Below, piece after piece: positions 11,376 through 21,672 of a stretch of DNA of 64,000 nucleotides; the stretch's first letter is position 1, and each line of letters begins with the position of its first letter. This DNA comes from Rhexocercosporidium sp. MPI-PUGE-AT-0058. Lineage: Eukaryota; Ascomycota; Leotiomycetes; Helotiales. Both the position numbers and the translations under genes were made by a program. The notes beneath the pieces were generated by a model that did no database searches, had not been told where the DNA came from, and saw nothing but the letters and a program-made list of their open reading frames with translations. The stretch is from contig JAGTJL010000001.1 in NCBI GenBank assembly GCA_020746875.1, positions 3,162,001 to 3,226,000 of the forward strand. The letters run 5' to 3'.

Positions 11376-12770
11376 ATGTATAAGGGACTAGTATATGGTT
11401 TTAAATTAAAGTAGGGGATTAGGCGGACGATGGCTTATATAAGATTGTGTAATTTAACTTAGCTAAGTCCCTTAATGTGCTATTAGTGTTTAGGATACGT
11501 TTAAGCATCCCTAGAGCTCGTTAGTTAACTGCGAAGTTTCGGGTTTGTTTTGTTTTTATATGCTTAGTAATTTAATATATTAGTTATTTTTTAAGTAATT
11601 TTGAGTTCTACGGAAAGATCTCGTATAGCTATTTAAGACCTTTAATTTATCCGGCGACCATTTCTTCGTGTTACGCGAGCGAATTTGTCGGGTTTTACTA
11701 CGTCTACTTTCCCTCCGCTTATACGCGCGATTTACACTGTTTTTACTGTGTTCGGTGAGTCTCGCCACTGCCTTAATAACTTAGTCCTTAGGTCTACTAT
11801 ACTTATGTACTTATCTAAAATTCGCAGGTTGCTTGCGGACTAAGTACTCCGTCTACTTAGGGGGTGGTGACATCTCGGCGTTAGAAGAGACATGTCGGGT
11901 TCATTATTTAAAGTGTTTAGTTAGAGTTCTTAAGATCGCAAGAATTATAACTTATATGTTAAAGTATTACTTTCCATCGAGTCGTAATCTGGACGGGGGC
12001 ATCAGTTCCAGTGAGGCCAGGGATATTAATGCGTTATTGCAATTTTAAATATATTCACCCCACGAGCCTTTTAGGCGCCTCTTTTAGCCACGGCCGAAAC
12101 GAGACTGGAGGCAGCTAGATGCCACCCTGAAAGTGCGAATTAATTAATGAGTATAATTTTAGAGGCTAAGTAAGTTAATGGGTTATATAACTGACGGAGA
12201 TTTTATAATACTCTTAAGGCGTATTCGGTTACTTAGTGCCTTTCTAATTTCTTCCTGTGCTCTAATTCCATATCCCGTCGGTAAACTCTAGCCTGAAGAC
12301 TATACCTCGTAAGCTACTCTAGTGGCAGCTCTCCAGAATAAGTAGAAAACCTACTTTTAAGCATATAGTTACCCGGATGATTTAATCTTTGCCCTTTGGT
12401 GTTGCACGCTAAGTCGATAGTTAAAAGTAAAGGGATCCGGGTCTTCTTATAGACTACAGTGAGGCGCCTAGGCCAGCCGAGGGTTTTGGTTTAGCTTGGT
12501 TTGTTGTTAGGCTTCCCGGATTCAGGGACTTGTCGAATGGGCCCCGACTGTCAGGAAAAGGTATTTAGCTGTGGAGACTGCGAATCGAGAGATAGGAAAC
12601 GGGAATTCAAACCTAGTTATATGTTACTTATCGACGTGACTGCCTATTGAATTATTGACGCCAAGCGGTATGGGAGTAAAATTGTGCTTCTGGGAATTGC
12701 GGTCTTGTTGAAAACAAGATCCAGATTTCAGGATCCAGGATTGGGACTCTCAGATCGAGAGAGCAGCTTC
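11376..12770. other. Transition from AT-rich decay to balanced composition, no gene
   Basis: 11.4-12.3 kb is still RIP-like. Short ORFs at 11,580-11,768 (minus, Arg/Lys-rich) and 11,833-12,048 (plus) show no motif, and either strand could be read. From about 12.3 kb composition rises and no sustained frame is present until 12,771. Confidence 0.4.
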
Positions 12771-13062
12771 TCAATCGGCGATCTCGATAGTCCGGATATT
12801 ATGAGGACGAAGGGCATCAAATCTCGCATCGTCCAAGTGCCACCCCTTTGGCGTGACTAACCTCCCGTCTGTGTCAACTGTGCATCTCATGACCAGCATA
12901 TCCGCCGTCACGACGAATATAGTCGCATCGCCCAACCCCCATGCAATCCACATCAGCAATGGGCTCTTTGTGTTTTGGACGTAGTTCATCCATTGACGGG
13001 CCCACGGACGAGTAGCACGTGATTGGTGGGCGGGTGAGCGAGGCTTCTCGGCGACTTCTAAT
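12771..13062 (-). CDS. Terminal exon fragment of an unidentified protein (possibly BTB-type fungal family)
   Basis: A minus-strand frame with normal codon use runs from a plausible splice acceptor (cccattag at about 13,063) to a stop at 12,771, about 97 codons. It includes RPWARQWMNYVQNTKSPLL and WIAWGLGDATIFVVTADML, and ends near RPHNIRTIEIAD. The W-x-A-x-x-LGD...F pattern followed by a TVDTDGRL segment resembles the region after the BTB domain in fungal BTB/POZ proteins; this is a weak family guess. An upstream exon could not be joined in frame (a candidate ATG near 13,165 with a GT donor gives the wrong phase). It lies about 175 bp downstream of the HET gene stop and could be a gene remnant. 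Confidence 0.4.
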
Positions 13063-13236
13063 GGGAAAAGAATTAGTTTAGCGAATAACGCCAGAAGGAA
13101 GAAGGAAGGGAGTACGAGTCGTCAGACTTACAACCAAGGGATTATGCTTACGCAGCAAAAGCATGACTAAAATATCCTTGACTTTTCCTCAGCATGTTTA
13201 AAAGCCTTTCACCTCAGTCCTCAGTTTTTGATAATT

Positions 13237-15354
13237 TCATCCTAGCTCAAGTTGTTGCATCGGCAACTTGAGGCCGCTGTTGAAAAGTGATCCATCAGAC
13301 ACGCCATGAATATAACAACTGCCTACAATAGTTTTGTGTGAATGTGCTTGCAAAGGAACGTTGTGGTGTCCAAAATCGAGGATTGTCATCGGCGTTCCAT
13401 ACAACTCCAAGTGCCTTTTTGCCTTGTCCCGTTCTTTTTCCCTCATTGTTAAGATCCTGTTTTCTTGCTGTTGCTTTCTGATCTCGATGGGAGGATATTC
13501 CCGCAAAATGAACGGTGTGGACGCAGTTGCTAGGACGGCAACATCGTCTCCGATGGTGGGGGATGCTCCTGCAGGGCCTATTCCAATGTGGCCTCTTGAA
13601 GTGACAAAGAAGCTGCGACCAGTTTCGCCGTTTGGAGTGCAAAGATGAGATCTGCAGCGAGTTTGAAACACTTCAGCTGTACTGCGCAGCTCCTCTACTG
13701 ACCGTGTGAATTTTGCAACTGTATTCGTGAGGTATTGAAGGAGACCAGTGTCGTTTGTCGCATTGCTAGAAGACATTACTGTCCTTCCTGATTCAAACCC
13801 CGTTCCATCGCTTGAGCTAGGGCCAAGGCTCAACGTTAGATCCCCTTTATCAAGACTTAGGTTTTGCTCGGCGAGCGTTAAAAACAACATCCAACTCAAA
13901 AATCCGTGTTCAAGGTCGCTATTGGCCTCCTTGTGCAGCAGAGTAGTTTCACCGATAAGCGTCTGCCAAAATGGCTGAATATCTGGCAGGGCGCAATTAT
14001 CAATCTTTGTCCTTGTTGCAAAATATTCTTTGAACAAAGATGAGACGGAAGATTCCAACTTGGTCGTTACAAAGTTCTCGTAGACCGTGGTGATCTGGTC
14101 AAAGAGAAAGCCGGAGACAAGAAGTAGTTGCGTCTCACGTGTAAACTTGAAGTCCGCCCGTTTGGTCTTTGTGGGTAGCATATGGTTTTCAAAGAGCTTG
14201 CGCAGCCTCCGATCGTTAAAATGAAGCTTGCAACCCAATGGTTTCATAGAGAAATCCGGAACCCAAGATGGCATCCCTTTGATCGATCGCATCTGTTGGC
14301 AACCTTCCAGTAGATCCAGAAGCTCTAGCGAGTCTTGGTCTTGAATCATCCACTTAGCAGCGTCTTGATAAACATGTGCGACAGATCGTGTATAGTCGGC
14401 GTAAAATGGTGTAGGCTGCTCGCGCCCGTATGCAGAAATCAAACCCAAAATTCCATAAATTTTGTCGCGAGGATCTGTAAATTTAGAATAGTTGAGAAGA
14501 CCAAGGAGCTGAAGCATACTGCAACCCTCATTCCGAACTCGATCCTCAACGCAACAAATTCCGAGGAGCGCAGCAGATGGCTGCCTCTTGATGAAGCTGC
14601 ACCGCTGTATGAGCGCAAGGCCTTGATGGAATTGCTCCCACTTCATGGTGTAGTCCCCACAATATAACAGAGCTCTTCTTGCAGAGACAAGCTCTTGCAC
14701 AATCCAGATCCGTTCGAAATATGACCTCGAGAAGAGTTCTTCAATCTCGTTCCATAAGACCCTATTGTCCAAATCCAACAGAGACTGGTCGAATGGCAGG
14801 TCCGAGGGATGATGTATGTATCTTGGTTCTCGGACAGTTTTGTAAGAGCACCAAGCATCAGACATTTTCTTGAGCAAGGCGAATGCCTCCACTGTCAAAA
14901 ACCCCTCTTTCCCTATCCAAATAGTAACTTCAGTAGCCGTAGAATAAATTTGTTGCATCAAGGCTACTTGCTCTGAGCGCTCGGCCAGATTATCTTGATT
15001 GATGCAGATGGCGTCAATCCAAATATACCTCGGCTGATCCGACAATCGCAATCTTTTCAATGCTGCGAGTAAATTCGCTGTGATCATCACCTTCGCACCC
15101 TCGCAAATCACAAAATGATCCCGAGTCGTCGCTCCCCACTCGTAAGAGAGAGCTTCATATTGTGGAACCTTCAAGAGTTCCACACGATGTAAAGACGTGA
15201 CTAGCTCATCAGTTGGCCGGCCGGGGAATATCTTCAAGAGCCTGATGAAGTATCGTGGCAGTGCAGTATAGCGATAGTAGGGACCAAATTCCCTTCGCAG
15301 TGTCGACCCTGGGGAGGAATATGAGATCGTGCTAAAATATTCGAACTCGGACAT
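13237..15354 (-). CDS. Heterokaryon incompatibility (HET) domain protein
   Basis: Intact 705-codon single-exon frame. Residues about 45-195 match the HET domain: YEALSYEWG, then IWIDAICINQ and ER..QVALMQQIYSTA.EVTIWIG. The RIWIVQELVSA motif follows at about residue 215, and the DPRDKIYGILGL block near 290. The C-terminal part carries the usual RSFFVTSRGHIGIGPAGA..GDDVAVL block (about 585-610) found in long HET proteins. HET proteins act in the cytoplasm in vegetative non-self recognition and can trigger cell death on incompatible fusion; the partner cannot be told from sequence. No fused NACHT or STAND module is seen. The ATG at 15,354 is the first in frame. Composition is normal and no RIP stops are present, unlike the neighbouring NLR and transposons. 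Confidence 0.93.
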   Translation of the reverse strand: MSEFEYFSTISYSSPGSTLRREFGPYYRYTALPRYFIRLLKIFPGRPTDELVTSLHRVELLKVPQYEALSYEWGATTRDHFVICEGAKVMITANLLAALKRLRLSDQPRYIWIDAICINQDNLAERSEQVALMQQIYSTATEVTIWIGKEGFLTVEAFALLKKMSDAWCSYKTVREPRYIHHPSDLPFDQSLLDLDNRVLWNEIEELFSRSYFERIWIVQELVSARRALLYCGDYTMKWEQFHQGLALIQRCSFIKRQPSAALLGICCVEDRVRNEGCSMLQLLGLLNYSKFTDPRDKIYGILGLISAYGREQPTPFYADYTRSVAHVYQDAAKWMIQDQDSLELLDLLEGCQQMRSIKGMPSWVPDFSMKPLGCKLHFNDRRLRKLFENHMLPTKTKRADFKFTRETQLLLVSGFLFDQITTVYENFVTTKLESSVSSLFKEYFATRTKIDNCALPDIQPFWQTLIGETTLLHKEANSDLEHGFLSWMLFLTLAEQNLSLDKGDLTLSLGPSSSDGTGFESGRTVMSSSNATNDTGLLQYLTNTVAKFTRSVEELRSTAEVFQTRCRSHLCTPNGETGRSFFVTSRGHIGIGPAGASPTIGDDVAVLATASTPFILREYPPIEIRKQQQENRILTMREKERDKAKRHLELYGTPMTILDFGHHNVPLQAHSHKTIVGSCYIHGVSDGSLFNSGLKLPMQQLELG

Positions 15355-15430
15355 CGTCTACTCAATTCATGGAATGCTTAGTACCGGTAACAAAACTTTC
15401 CAATAAGGGCAATACGGTCGCAGGGGTGTG

Positions 15431-15440
15431 TATATAAATA
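15431..15440 (-). promoter_or_regulatory. TATA-like element upstream of the HET gene
   Basis: tatataaata lies about 77 bp upstream of the HET start codon and reads as tatttatata on the coding strand. Spacing fits a core promoter, but AT-rich strings are common, so this is weak. Confidence 0.3.
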
Positions 15441-15790
15441 TTATGCCAAGCGAAAGATATCTTGCGTGCAGAGAATATCTATTGGAGGGACATTCTGTTC
15501 ATTGAAAACTCGTGAGTTGATGGGGAAAATCAGTCTATTTATGAGGTACCATGGGCAGAAGAGGGTGGGTAGCCAATTCGAGAGCGCCACGTGGGCGGCG
15601 CCTGCCTAATTCAGCCACCTCAACGCCCATTAGAAGCGAGACTTTCAGAGCGATGATGTCTCGGAAGATACCATTTCCCCTGTTTTACAATTTACCTTCA
15701 ATAGATATACTTTTGAAGATTAAATATATTCAAAGTAGTTATTGTTGGAATACAAGTCACGTGTGAGTCAAGTGCTCGCGTAGCTAGCAT

Positions 15791-15886
15791 ATAACCAGGA
15801 GCTCCCTCGAGCTCCTCTTGCTTCGGCGCACAGAATTACATATATTTATAGAGGATCAAGAGGAGCTCGAGGGAGCTCCTGGTTAT
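15791..15886. repeat. Perfect 30-bp inverted repeat (hairpin) with 36-bp spacer
   Basis: The arms 15,791-15,820 (starts ataaccaggagctccctcga) and 15,857-15,886 (ends gagggagctcctggttat) are exact reverse complements. Each arm also holds an internal gagctc-centred palindrome. It lies between the HET promoter side and the 3' end of the MULE transposase, about 50 bp beyond the last recognisable transposase codon. It may be a terminal or subterminal inverted repeat of that element, or a small foldback element. Confidence 0.8.
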
Positions 15887-15934
15887 CCCTTAATGTGGCG
15901 ATTCGGTTGCATCTTTTAGCGCCTTGGCAGGCAA

Positions 15935-17181
15935 ATCCCCCACTAAAATTTGAGGAGCCAAGTATTCTCATAGTAGCTTACAGCTTCTGCTGGAAACTCA
16001 GTACGTATATTCTGAAGAGTATTATTAAAAGCCTCCTTAGTTGTACTAGAAAGTAGTATATTCCAGGAGCTCAGGAATACTTGAAAGCGTGGGTGGCGTG
16101 TCTAGATTCCGTCGGGACCTTTGATAGGGCTAGGGAAGTACTTCTTGGTTTTTGCTAGTACGTTTATATTGACGTGCTATTGACAAGGAGGTGCCGGGCC
16201 TGGGGGAAGAATGCTTTAAGACACTTAATAAGAGCTAACTCCCTATCTGTTACAATAGAAATTGGCTCTTGAATCATGTGTTGAGACATAATACCCTTGA
16301 GTTGTATGAGAGCCTATTTGTAGTCGGATTCCGTCTCCCCTGATAAAAAAGCCATTCTAAGTTGAATCACTATATTATTCCCTGATACTCCATAGATATT
16401 CAGCAAAGGCATGTTGAATCGGTTGGTTTTGTATGTACAATCGAGTAGTAAAACATCGGAATACTGCTTCCACAGTTGGAGAGAGGATGGATCGATGAAA
16501 AAGAGGTGTGGTAAAGGACCGGCCTTCGGTTCGTACTGAGGGGAGTAATTATTATCTTGTAGTTCCTATACAAATTATTAGTACTTAGCAGCCTTTTATT
16601 TAGAGAGACCGTACCTGCAAAAGCCATTAGATAAGTGTTTTGCCTCTTAACTGCTCGATTCTTGATTTTTGAACGAGGTTAGAGATATCTTTTGAAGTCA
16701 ACGTAATACTTAAGTCTTGCTCTCGTAACGTTGATAGAATCTGAGCATTTGAGAGACTAGCCTTTGCAAAGGTATCAACTGAGGCACGAGTCTCTGCGGA
16801 AATAGCAGCGATTCTGTGTGCTAGATAGGCGGAAAAGTCTGTTGAGCGTGCATGGTTGTGTGTAGCCTCCAAAATAGTCAACTCCCAACTTCCTGAGCTT
16901 TTATCTTGAGTAAGAACTACTCTCATACGACAACCGCATTTCTTTGAGCTAGTATTCAATCGTTTCCGTGTAGAATGTGCATCGGTTTGCTTCCCCTTTG
17001 GCCTGTATTTACCCTCACGATCGCAGACGAATAATACACGGTAAGGTCGTGTATCTCGTTACATAAAAGCATAGCCATTAGCTCTTGTATGCGCTTGAAT
17101 AGCAGAAAAACCAGTAGAAATATCACTGTAAACTGCTACAGGTAGTGCAGGACCGCAAGGTTCGCCGGTAAAGGTTGACAT
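15935..17181 (-). pseudogene. Mutator-like (MULE) transposase, truncated and inactivated
   Basis: Minus strand from an ATG at 17,181. The order is a short leader, a FAR1/WRKY-GCM1-like zinc-binding region (RVLFVCDREGKY, then CGCRMRV...LTILEATHNHARS), a helical linker (about 16,855-16,630), and the MULE transposase core with FFIDPSSLQLWKQYSDVLLL, DCTYKTNRFNMPLLN, ISIVTDRELALIKCL and WNILLSSTTKEAFNN. The segments fall in one frame if a 49-bp intron is removed (16,566-16,614; gtacgg...tactaat...tatag). Damage: a TAA at about 17,062, a TAA just before the intron, a frame change after ARHLL (about 16,190) and further TAGs. The C-terminal part is missing beyond about 15,935. MULE transposases move DNA by cut-and-paste; this one cannot be active. 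Confidence 0.85.
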
Positions 17182-18340
17182 GCTGTTGTACGATTGAAAA
17201 ATGTAAATAGCTTTAAAAGTTGATTTAGGGGTAACTTAGGACACTTCAAATGCACAAGTGGCCCTTGCCCTGCAGTACAAATTAGTATGGTGGGGCAAGG
17301 GTGATAGATGCGCCCGGTGTGTCTTCAAAATCCTTGGCATATGTTGATTTAGCTATTTCCGTGTGTGGATTTAGCTGTGGCCATGTTATTCCTATAGCTA
17401 AAACTCTCGTCGTCATTTGCTCTAAGGAACTATTCAGAGTACCTACATATACCACTACCCCAGCTCAGAGCCGGCCCTCCTATATATCCAAGTCATCTGA
17501 ACAGGTGGAAGTTCGACGTGCCCCAATGGCACTATTTGCCGGGGATTCATCATTTGGCATGGGACTCAGTCCTTTGGTCTCCAGACTTTTTGTCAACTGG
17601 AGATAAGCCTTCTAAGTCCAAGTAATCATGTGCGGGATCCTGGTTGCCGTCTTGCGATCTTCTTCAAGGAGACGAGGGGGACTGTTCTCCTCAGTCAGAG
17701 GCTGGACCTCTTTCACCAGAAAATTATGTGTGCGCCTACCCAACCGCGAGGAGGTCAGAGGACCCTAGTTTAGGCAAAGGGAGGGCTGATTGGAGGGCCG
17801 ATTGGAGGGCCGGAATTGCTGCCGAGAGATAAGAGTTCCCCTCTAAGAGACCTATGACCGTCGCAGGGGATCTGCTCGCTTCACGAGGAAGTAAGACAGA
17901 GGTCTTTGTGTACTCAAGTATATGCGGGCGTTGGCTATAACTCAAATTTATTCTCAGCTGCTTCATCTTCCCACAGAGAAGTGTCTTTGATGCATAAGAT
18001 TTTTAGTAATTTTCAGAAAGAAATATCTTTCGGGGGTGCTTCTCCTTCTCGCTAGTCACACAGACCCAGTTGTCGCATAAACCGAGGTCGGATCTACTTA
18101 ATGCACTGCTTTAAGATTTAGAGTTTTAGAGAAATGTCTCACGCTGATACTCTAGCCTCTTGCATTGCGAGACTTTCATATGTGATTAGTAAAATAGAGG
18201 TAGCCGATCTGTTGGTCGACGTATTTGGCCAATTTATATGAGGAGAGGATCTTCCCCGAAATCCGCTAGATGGAAGCACCTTCCAGTGCCACCAACTGTA
18301 AACACACAGCATAGTGACTAACGGGCTAGATTCCAGGAAG
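17182..18340. other. Intergenic region between MULE remnant and Pth11-like gene
   Basis: Normal composition. Several ORFs of 60-100 codons are present on both strands but none has a recognised motif. Small structures: cccttgccc and gggcaaggg as a 9-bp inverted pair (about 17,252-17,300), and a direct duplication of gattggagggcc (about 17,788-17,811). It presumably contains the promoter of the receptor gene at 18,341. Confidence 0.4.
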
Positions 18341-19867
18341 ATGAAGGCTCTGTTCACCTTACTTGCCGGACTCGTGTGTTTTGTGTCGCTGATACAAGCC
18401 GAGGACTCGACCGCTCTCAGTTTACCTAATTGTGCTGTAAGTGAGCTTGTGTGAGCGTGTCTCATAGAGCTTTGGAGAACCTTGTTTCTAAATGCTGATG
18501 AAACTAGGTTCTCTGCTTCTCATCTACCATTCAAAATTCAACCTGCACAGCAACGATGAATATATCAGCGACGGTATGCGGGGCTCCTGTCCGGGACAGA
18601 AGCAAGTCGTTCGATGCCATCACCATCATTTTTGGATCTTTATCTCTCGTTGCCGTCATTCTGAGGGTGATTTCAAGACACTGGTTTAACTTTAGTCTTG
18701 GGTTGGATGATGTATTCATCGTTGGAATCGTGGTAGGTTTATTTCCAAACGAATGTTCTCGCATAATGAAGCCAACCATCTTCCAGCTGTTGAATTTCTC
18801 AATATGTGCTATAAATATTTACGGATGTAAGTGCTCTATATATAAGAAGTTTTATCCTTGCTAATACCTCGCAGTGTCGGCAAACGGATTTGGTCGAGAC
18901 GTTTGGACAGTCCCTTTCCAACAAATAACCAACGTGATCCGAGTCAGTTTTCCCTTCCCACTTACTGTGCGATTCTGACAAGAAGTAGTACTCGTATGTC
19001 GTACAAGTCATGTACTTCGCCCTCATCCCGCTTATTAAAATTTCGATACTTCTTTTCTATCTGCGACTTTTCGTGGAGCCCACCATTCGAAAACTCGTAT
19101 ACATGACAATCATAGCTAACGTGGTGGTTGGCGTGATCTATGTCATTCTAAATGTATTCCAGTGCTGGCCAATTAGTTATTACTGGACTGAGTGGGATGG
19201 CGAGCATGTCGGTCGCTGTATCAACGTTGTAGCAATTGTGAATTCGTACTCGGGCATAAGTATCGGAGTTGATATCTGGATGCTTATTTTGCCGGCAACT
19301 CGGGTTGCACGACTAAATATGCAGTGGAAGAAGAAGATTGCAGTGGCAATAATGTTTAGTGTGGGCATTCTGTAAGACATTTCTTGTCCAGTCCTCCTTA
19401 AGGTACATCTTAATGTCTCAATGGAGCTATGCCCTGACATAATTCTACCAGCTTCACAGCAGTCAGCGCCATCCAACTGGCCGTTATATTGCCTATCCCA
19501 TACGCAGTAACTCAAAATCCTACCTGTAAGCCATTTTAACGAATCCGATATTCTCGTCCCTATGTGCATCTGCAAAGCGGGCTGACATACTTCAGGGGAT
19601 TATTACAATTCAGGCGTCTGGTCGCAAGTCGAACTGAGTGTCGGCATCATATGTGCTTGCATGCCAAGCATGCGAGCATTGCTCGAGAGTTGCTTCAGTC
19701 GCTTGAGCAGCTCAAAACTTGAGACCAAAAATCGATCTTTGCTGAAAGCTAGAGACTCGGAGGTCCCGGAACTAAAGAGTGGCTCGCCGGATCGAGTCGG
19801 GAATTCGTGGGATTCATTCGACTTTGATTTTGCTATCACGCAGAGCGTGGGGCACCAAATCTCTTGA
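18341..19867 (+). CDS. CFEM-domain Pth11-like integral membrane receptor with shortened CFEM
   Basis: Seven exons join into one 385-residue frame: 18341-18436, 18508-18732, 18787-18826, 18875-18942, 18989-19371, 19452-19525, 19596-19867. All introns (46-80 bp) are GT...AG and every phase closes. Order: signal peptide (MKALFTLLAGLVCFVSLIQA), a CFEM remnant starting LPNCA, the CGAPVRDRS junction typical of this family, then seven probable membrane segments of the fungal rhodopsin-like domain. Diagnostic blocks are LGLDDVFIVG, GFGRDVWTVPF, YFALIPLIKISILLFYLRLF, NVFQCWPISYYW, WDGEHVGRCIN, NPTWDYY and VGIICACMPSMRALL. The cytoplasmic tail is about 65 residues. Such proteins are proposed plasma-membrane sensors of surface or host cues in plant-interacting fungi. 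Odd: only about four of the usual eight CFEM cysteines are present, and the middle of the domain (CxC part) is missing. No stop or frame damage was found. Confidence 0.88.
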
Positions 19868-20960
19868 TTCCTCCTTGGTTTCATTCCATTGAGACCAGAT
19901 GTGGAAGATAGGGAGCTTCATGAGTTCCGGGTCAATGGCGAGATAGTCCAGTATCTGTTTGAGCGTACTAATCAGCTGCTCCCCAGTATTGCTAGTAGCA
20001 ATAAATCCTGGCAAACCACACTTTATGCTGTGCTCCGTGAAATACTTACCCATGTACCTCTGGGGAAATCCGTGGTGTCACAGTAGAGGCACCTTTCTTT
20101 AACAACCAATATAGGTATCATGGCAAAAGAGCTTCGTGTAAGAGTTGGCCTTGTCCTGCTATACCTAACGCATGCGTAAGCAGGATGGCAGATTTCCAGG
20201 CGACTAATTATGATGACGATGGCACATGCGATGACATCAAGAGCCATGGAGATTATAGACCGGAAAGTAAGAAGCGTCGAGAGGTAGGTCCGAACCATTT
20301 CCTCATCCAAAGAAATAATGAGGATAAAGATAAATACTAACACCATATTGCTAGCTGCACCACCAGGCCGCTGTCACAGTTCTAACCGAGCTGAAACCCC
20401 GGAATAGAGACAAGCTAGGACGTTGTGCAATGCCTGTGGACTGCATTATGCGAAATTGACGAGGGAAAACACGATGAAGAATTCGCAGGGCTCGAATAGG
20501 AGTCAGTTCAGGCCTTTGAGCAAGGATGGACTTTCACCAAGGCCGATATGAAAGTCAGTCGAAGGACAAGTAAGGCAGAATTTTGTATTAATATACCCAG
20601 CAGCCGCCAAGCCGGCTACGATACAATCTCCGACCCGGCTATCCAAATGTAAACACGCCCGCGACTTTCGGAACGAGAAAATTACTCTGTGCCGCCATGG
20701 TATTGGCATGCATGAGGCTCGTCTTTGAAAACTACACTGACCAAGCATTCTACGATAGTCAATAAGGAAATGACTCTCCAACCGCTCGGAATTACGACTA
20801 AGCTACGCGATATGGGTTTTGACTCAGAGATAAGTATCGATGCTTCCTAAACCTAAAGATCATAAATGCGGACATTGTAAAAGCCCGGTTGTCGCTCGGA
20901 ACAGTGACGAGGTACCGATTTCAGCCTTACGAGATGCTTCGTTCTGAATACATTTTCGAG
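19868..20960. other. Region without a recognised gene (possible minus-strand exons)
   Basis: Open minus-strand frames exist at 19,814-20,053 (GFIATSNTGEQLISTLKQIL and DPELMKLPIFHIWSQWNE look protein-like), 20,023-20,346 (hydrophobic N-terminus, MVLVFIFILIISL) and 20,503-20,781. I could not splice them into one gene or identify a family. Composition is normal and RIP is not evident. They may be decayed exons of a host gene. Confidence 0.3.
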
Positions 20961-21120
20961 CCAAACCCTACTAATGACGCCTAAAGGAAAAATATCCTAT
21001 ATCGAAGTCTCTTCTAATTCCAGTCTCTTTGCCTGCCATTTGCTCTTGGCCCCATCTCTTTCCTCAAATGACCAAATCAAATCAACGATTCAAGTGATCC
21101 TCCTTCACTCCCCCCAAAAC

Positions 21121-21600
21121 CTACCCCTTCAGACCTGGCCTAGCCAATACATCCTCTCTCCACCACCACATACACACCAAGCCCGTACCAGGGCCAAGAC
21201 TCAACGTCACAGCAGCATAGAAAGCTAAAATCTTCGCCCAGCCCGCACTAACTCTCCCCTCCCTCTTTAAATCCCAAAAACACAATAAAACCCAAATCGC
21301 CGCGCTACTGAAAGCGAACACCTCATAATACTTCAGAAACATCCTCATAGCTTCTTCTAGCGTCTGGAACTGTATATCCCGATTCGTGATCCCGCTTAAG
21401 AAGACCTGGAATAGAGGGGTGGGCGAGGTGAAGAGCGTGTAGATCCACGCCGTAGATGAGAAGATTGCGATTATAAAGTAGGTGAGGCGGAGGTAGATAA
21501 GGTCGCTCTTGAATGTGTTGACGCGGTCTTCACACTCGGTGTTAAGGAAGAATCTGCTGGATATACCGTGTAAGATAGAGAGGAGCGCCTTTGGATGTCC
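21121..21600 (-). pseudogene. C-terminal fragment of a polytopic membrane protein
   Basis: The minus-strand frame ends at 21,121. Its last 150-160 residues contain four hydrophobic segments: YFIIAIFSSTAWIYTLF, VFAFSSAAIWVLLCFWDL, ILAFYAAVTLSLGPGTGLV and the one around SPTPLFQVFLSGI. The charged end is MWWWREDVLA. This C-terminal pattern (four helices, D-L-K-R loop, GPG then WREE/D) resembles fungal integral membrane proteins including ones near meroterpenoid clusters; that link is a guess from memory. The homologous part seems to begin only about 21,600-21,680. Upstream the open frame runs antisense-free into the 3' end of the NACHT-ankyrin gene in another frame, so the N-terminal half is missing. 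Confidence 0.5.
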
Positions 21601-21672
21601 ACGGCCAGCTGTCTCCTGCGGAGGAACCTTCGTCGCAGCTCTGAGAGCTGCCCCAATGCCGGTCCTGACAGT

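Noticed and set aside
13295..14873. Several 65-115-codon ORFs on both strands within the HET gene
   Set aside because: They overlap the 705-codon HET frame, lack motifs, and are shadows of it.
15551..15766. 71-codon plus ORF upstream of the HET gene
   Set aside because: No motif, basic composition at the start and AT-rich end; probably promoter-region noise.
17629..17770. ATG frame beginning MCGILVAVL, like a class II glutamine amidotransferase (asparagine synthetase) start
   Set aside because: The frame ends after about 46 codons, and no RGPD or other downstream amidotransferase motif follows in any frame; judged a coincidence.
20974..21228. Plus-strand ORF opposite the membrane-protein fragment
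   Set aside because: Antisense shadow with no motif; the minus frame has clear membrane segments.
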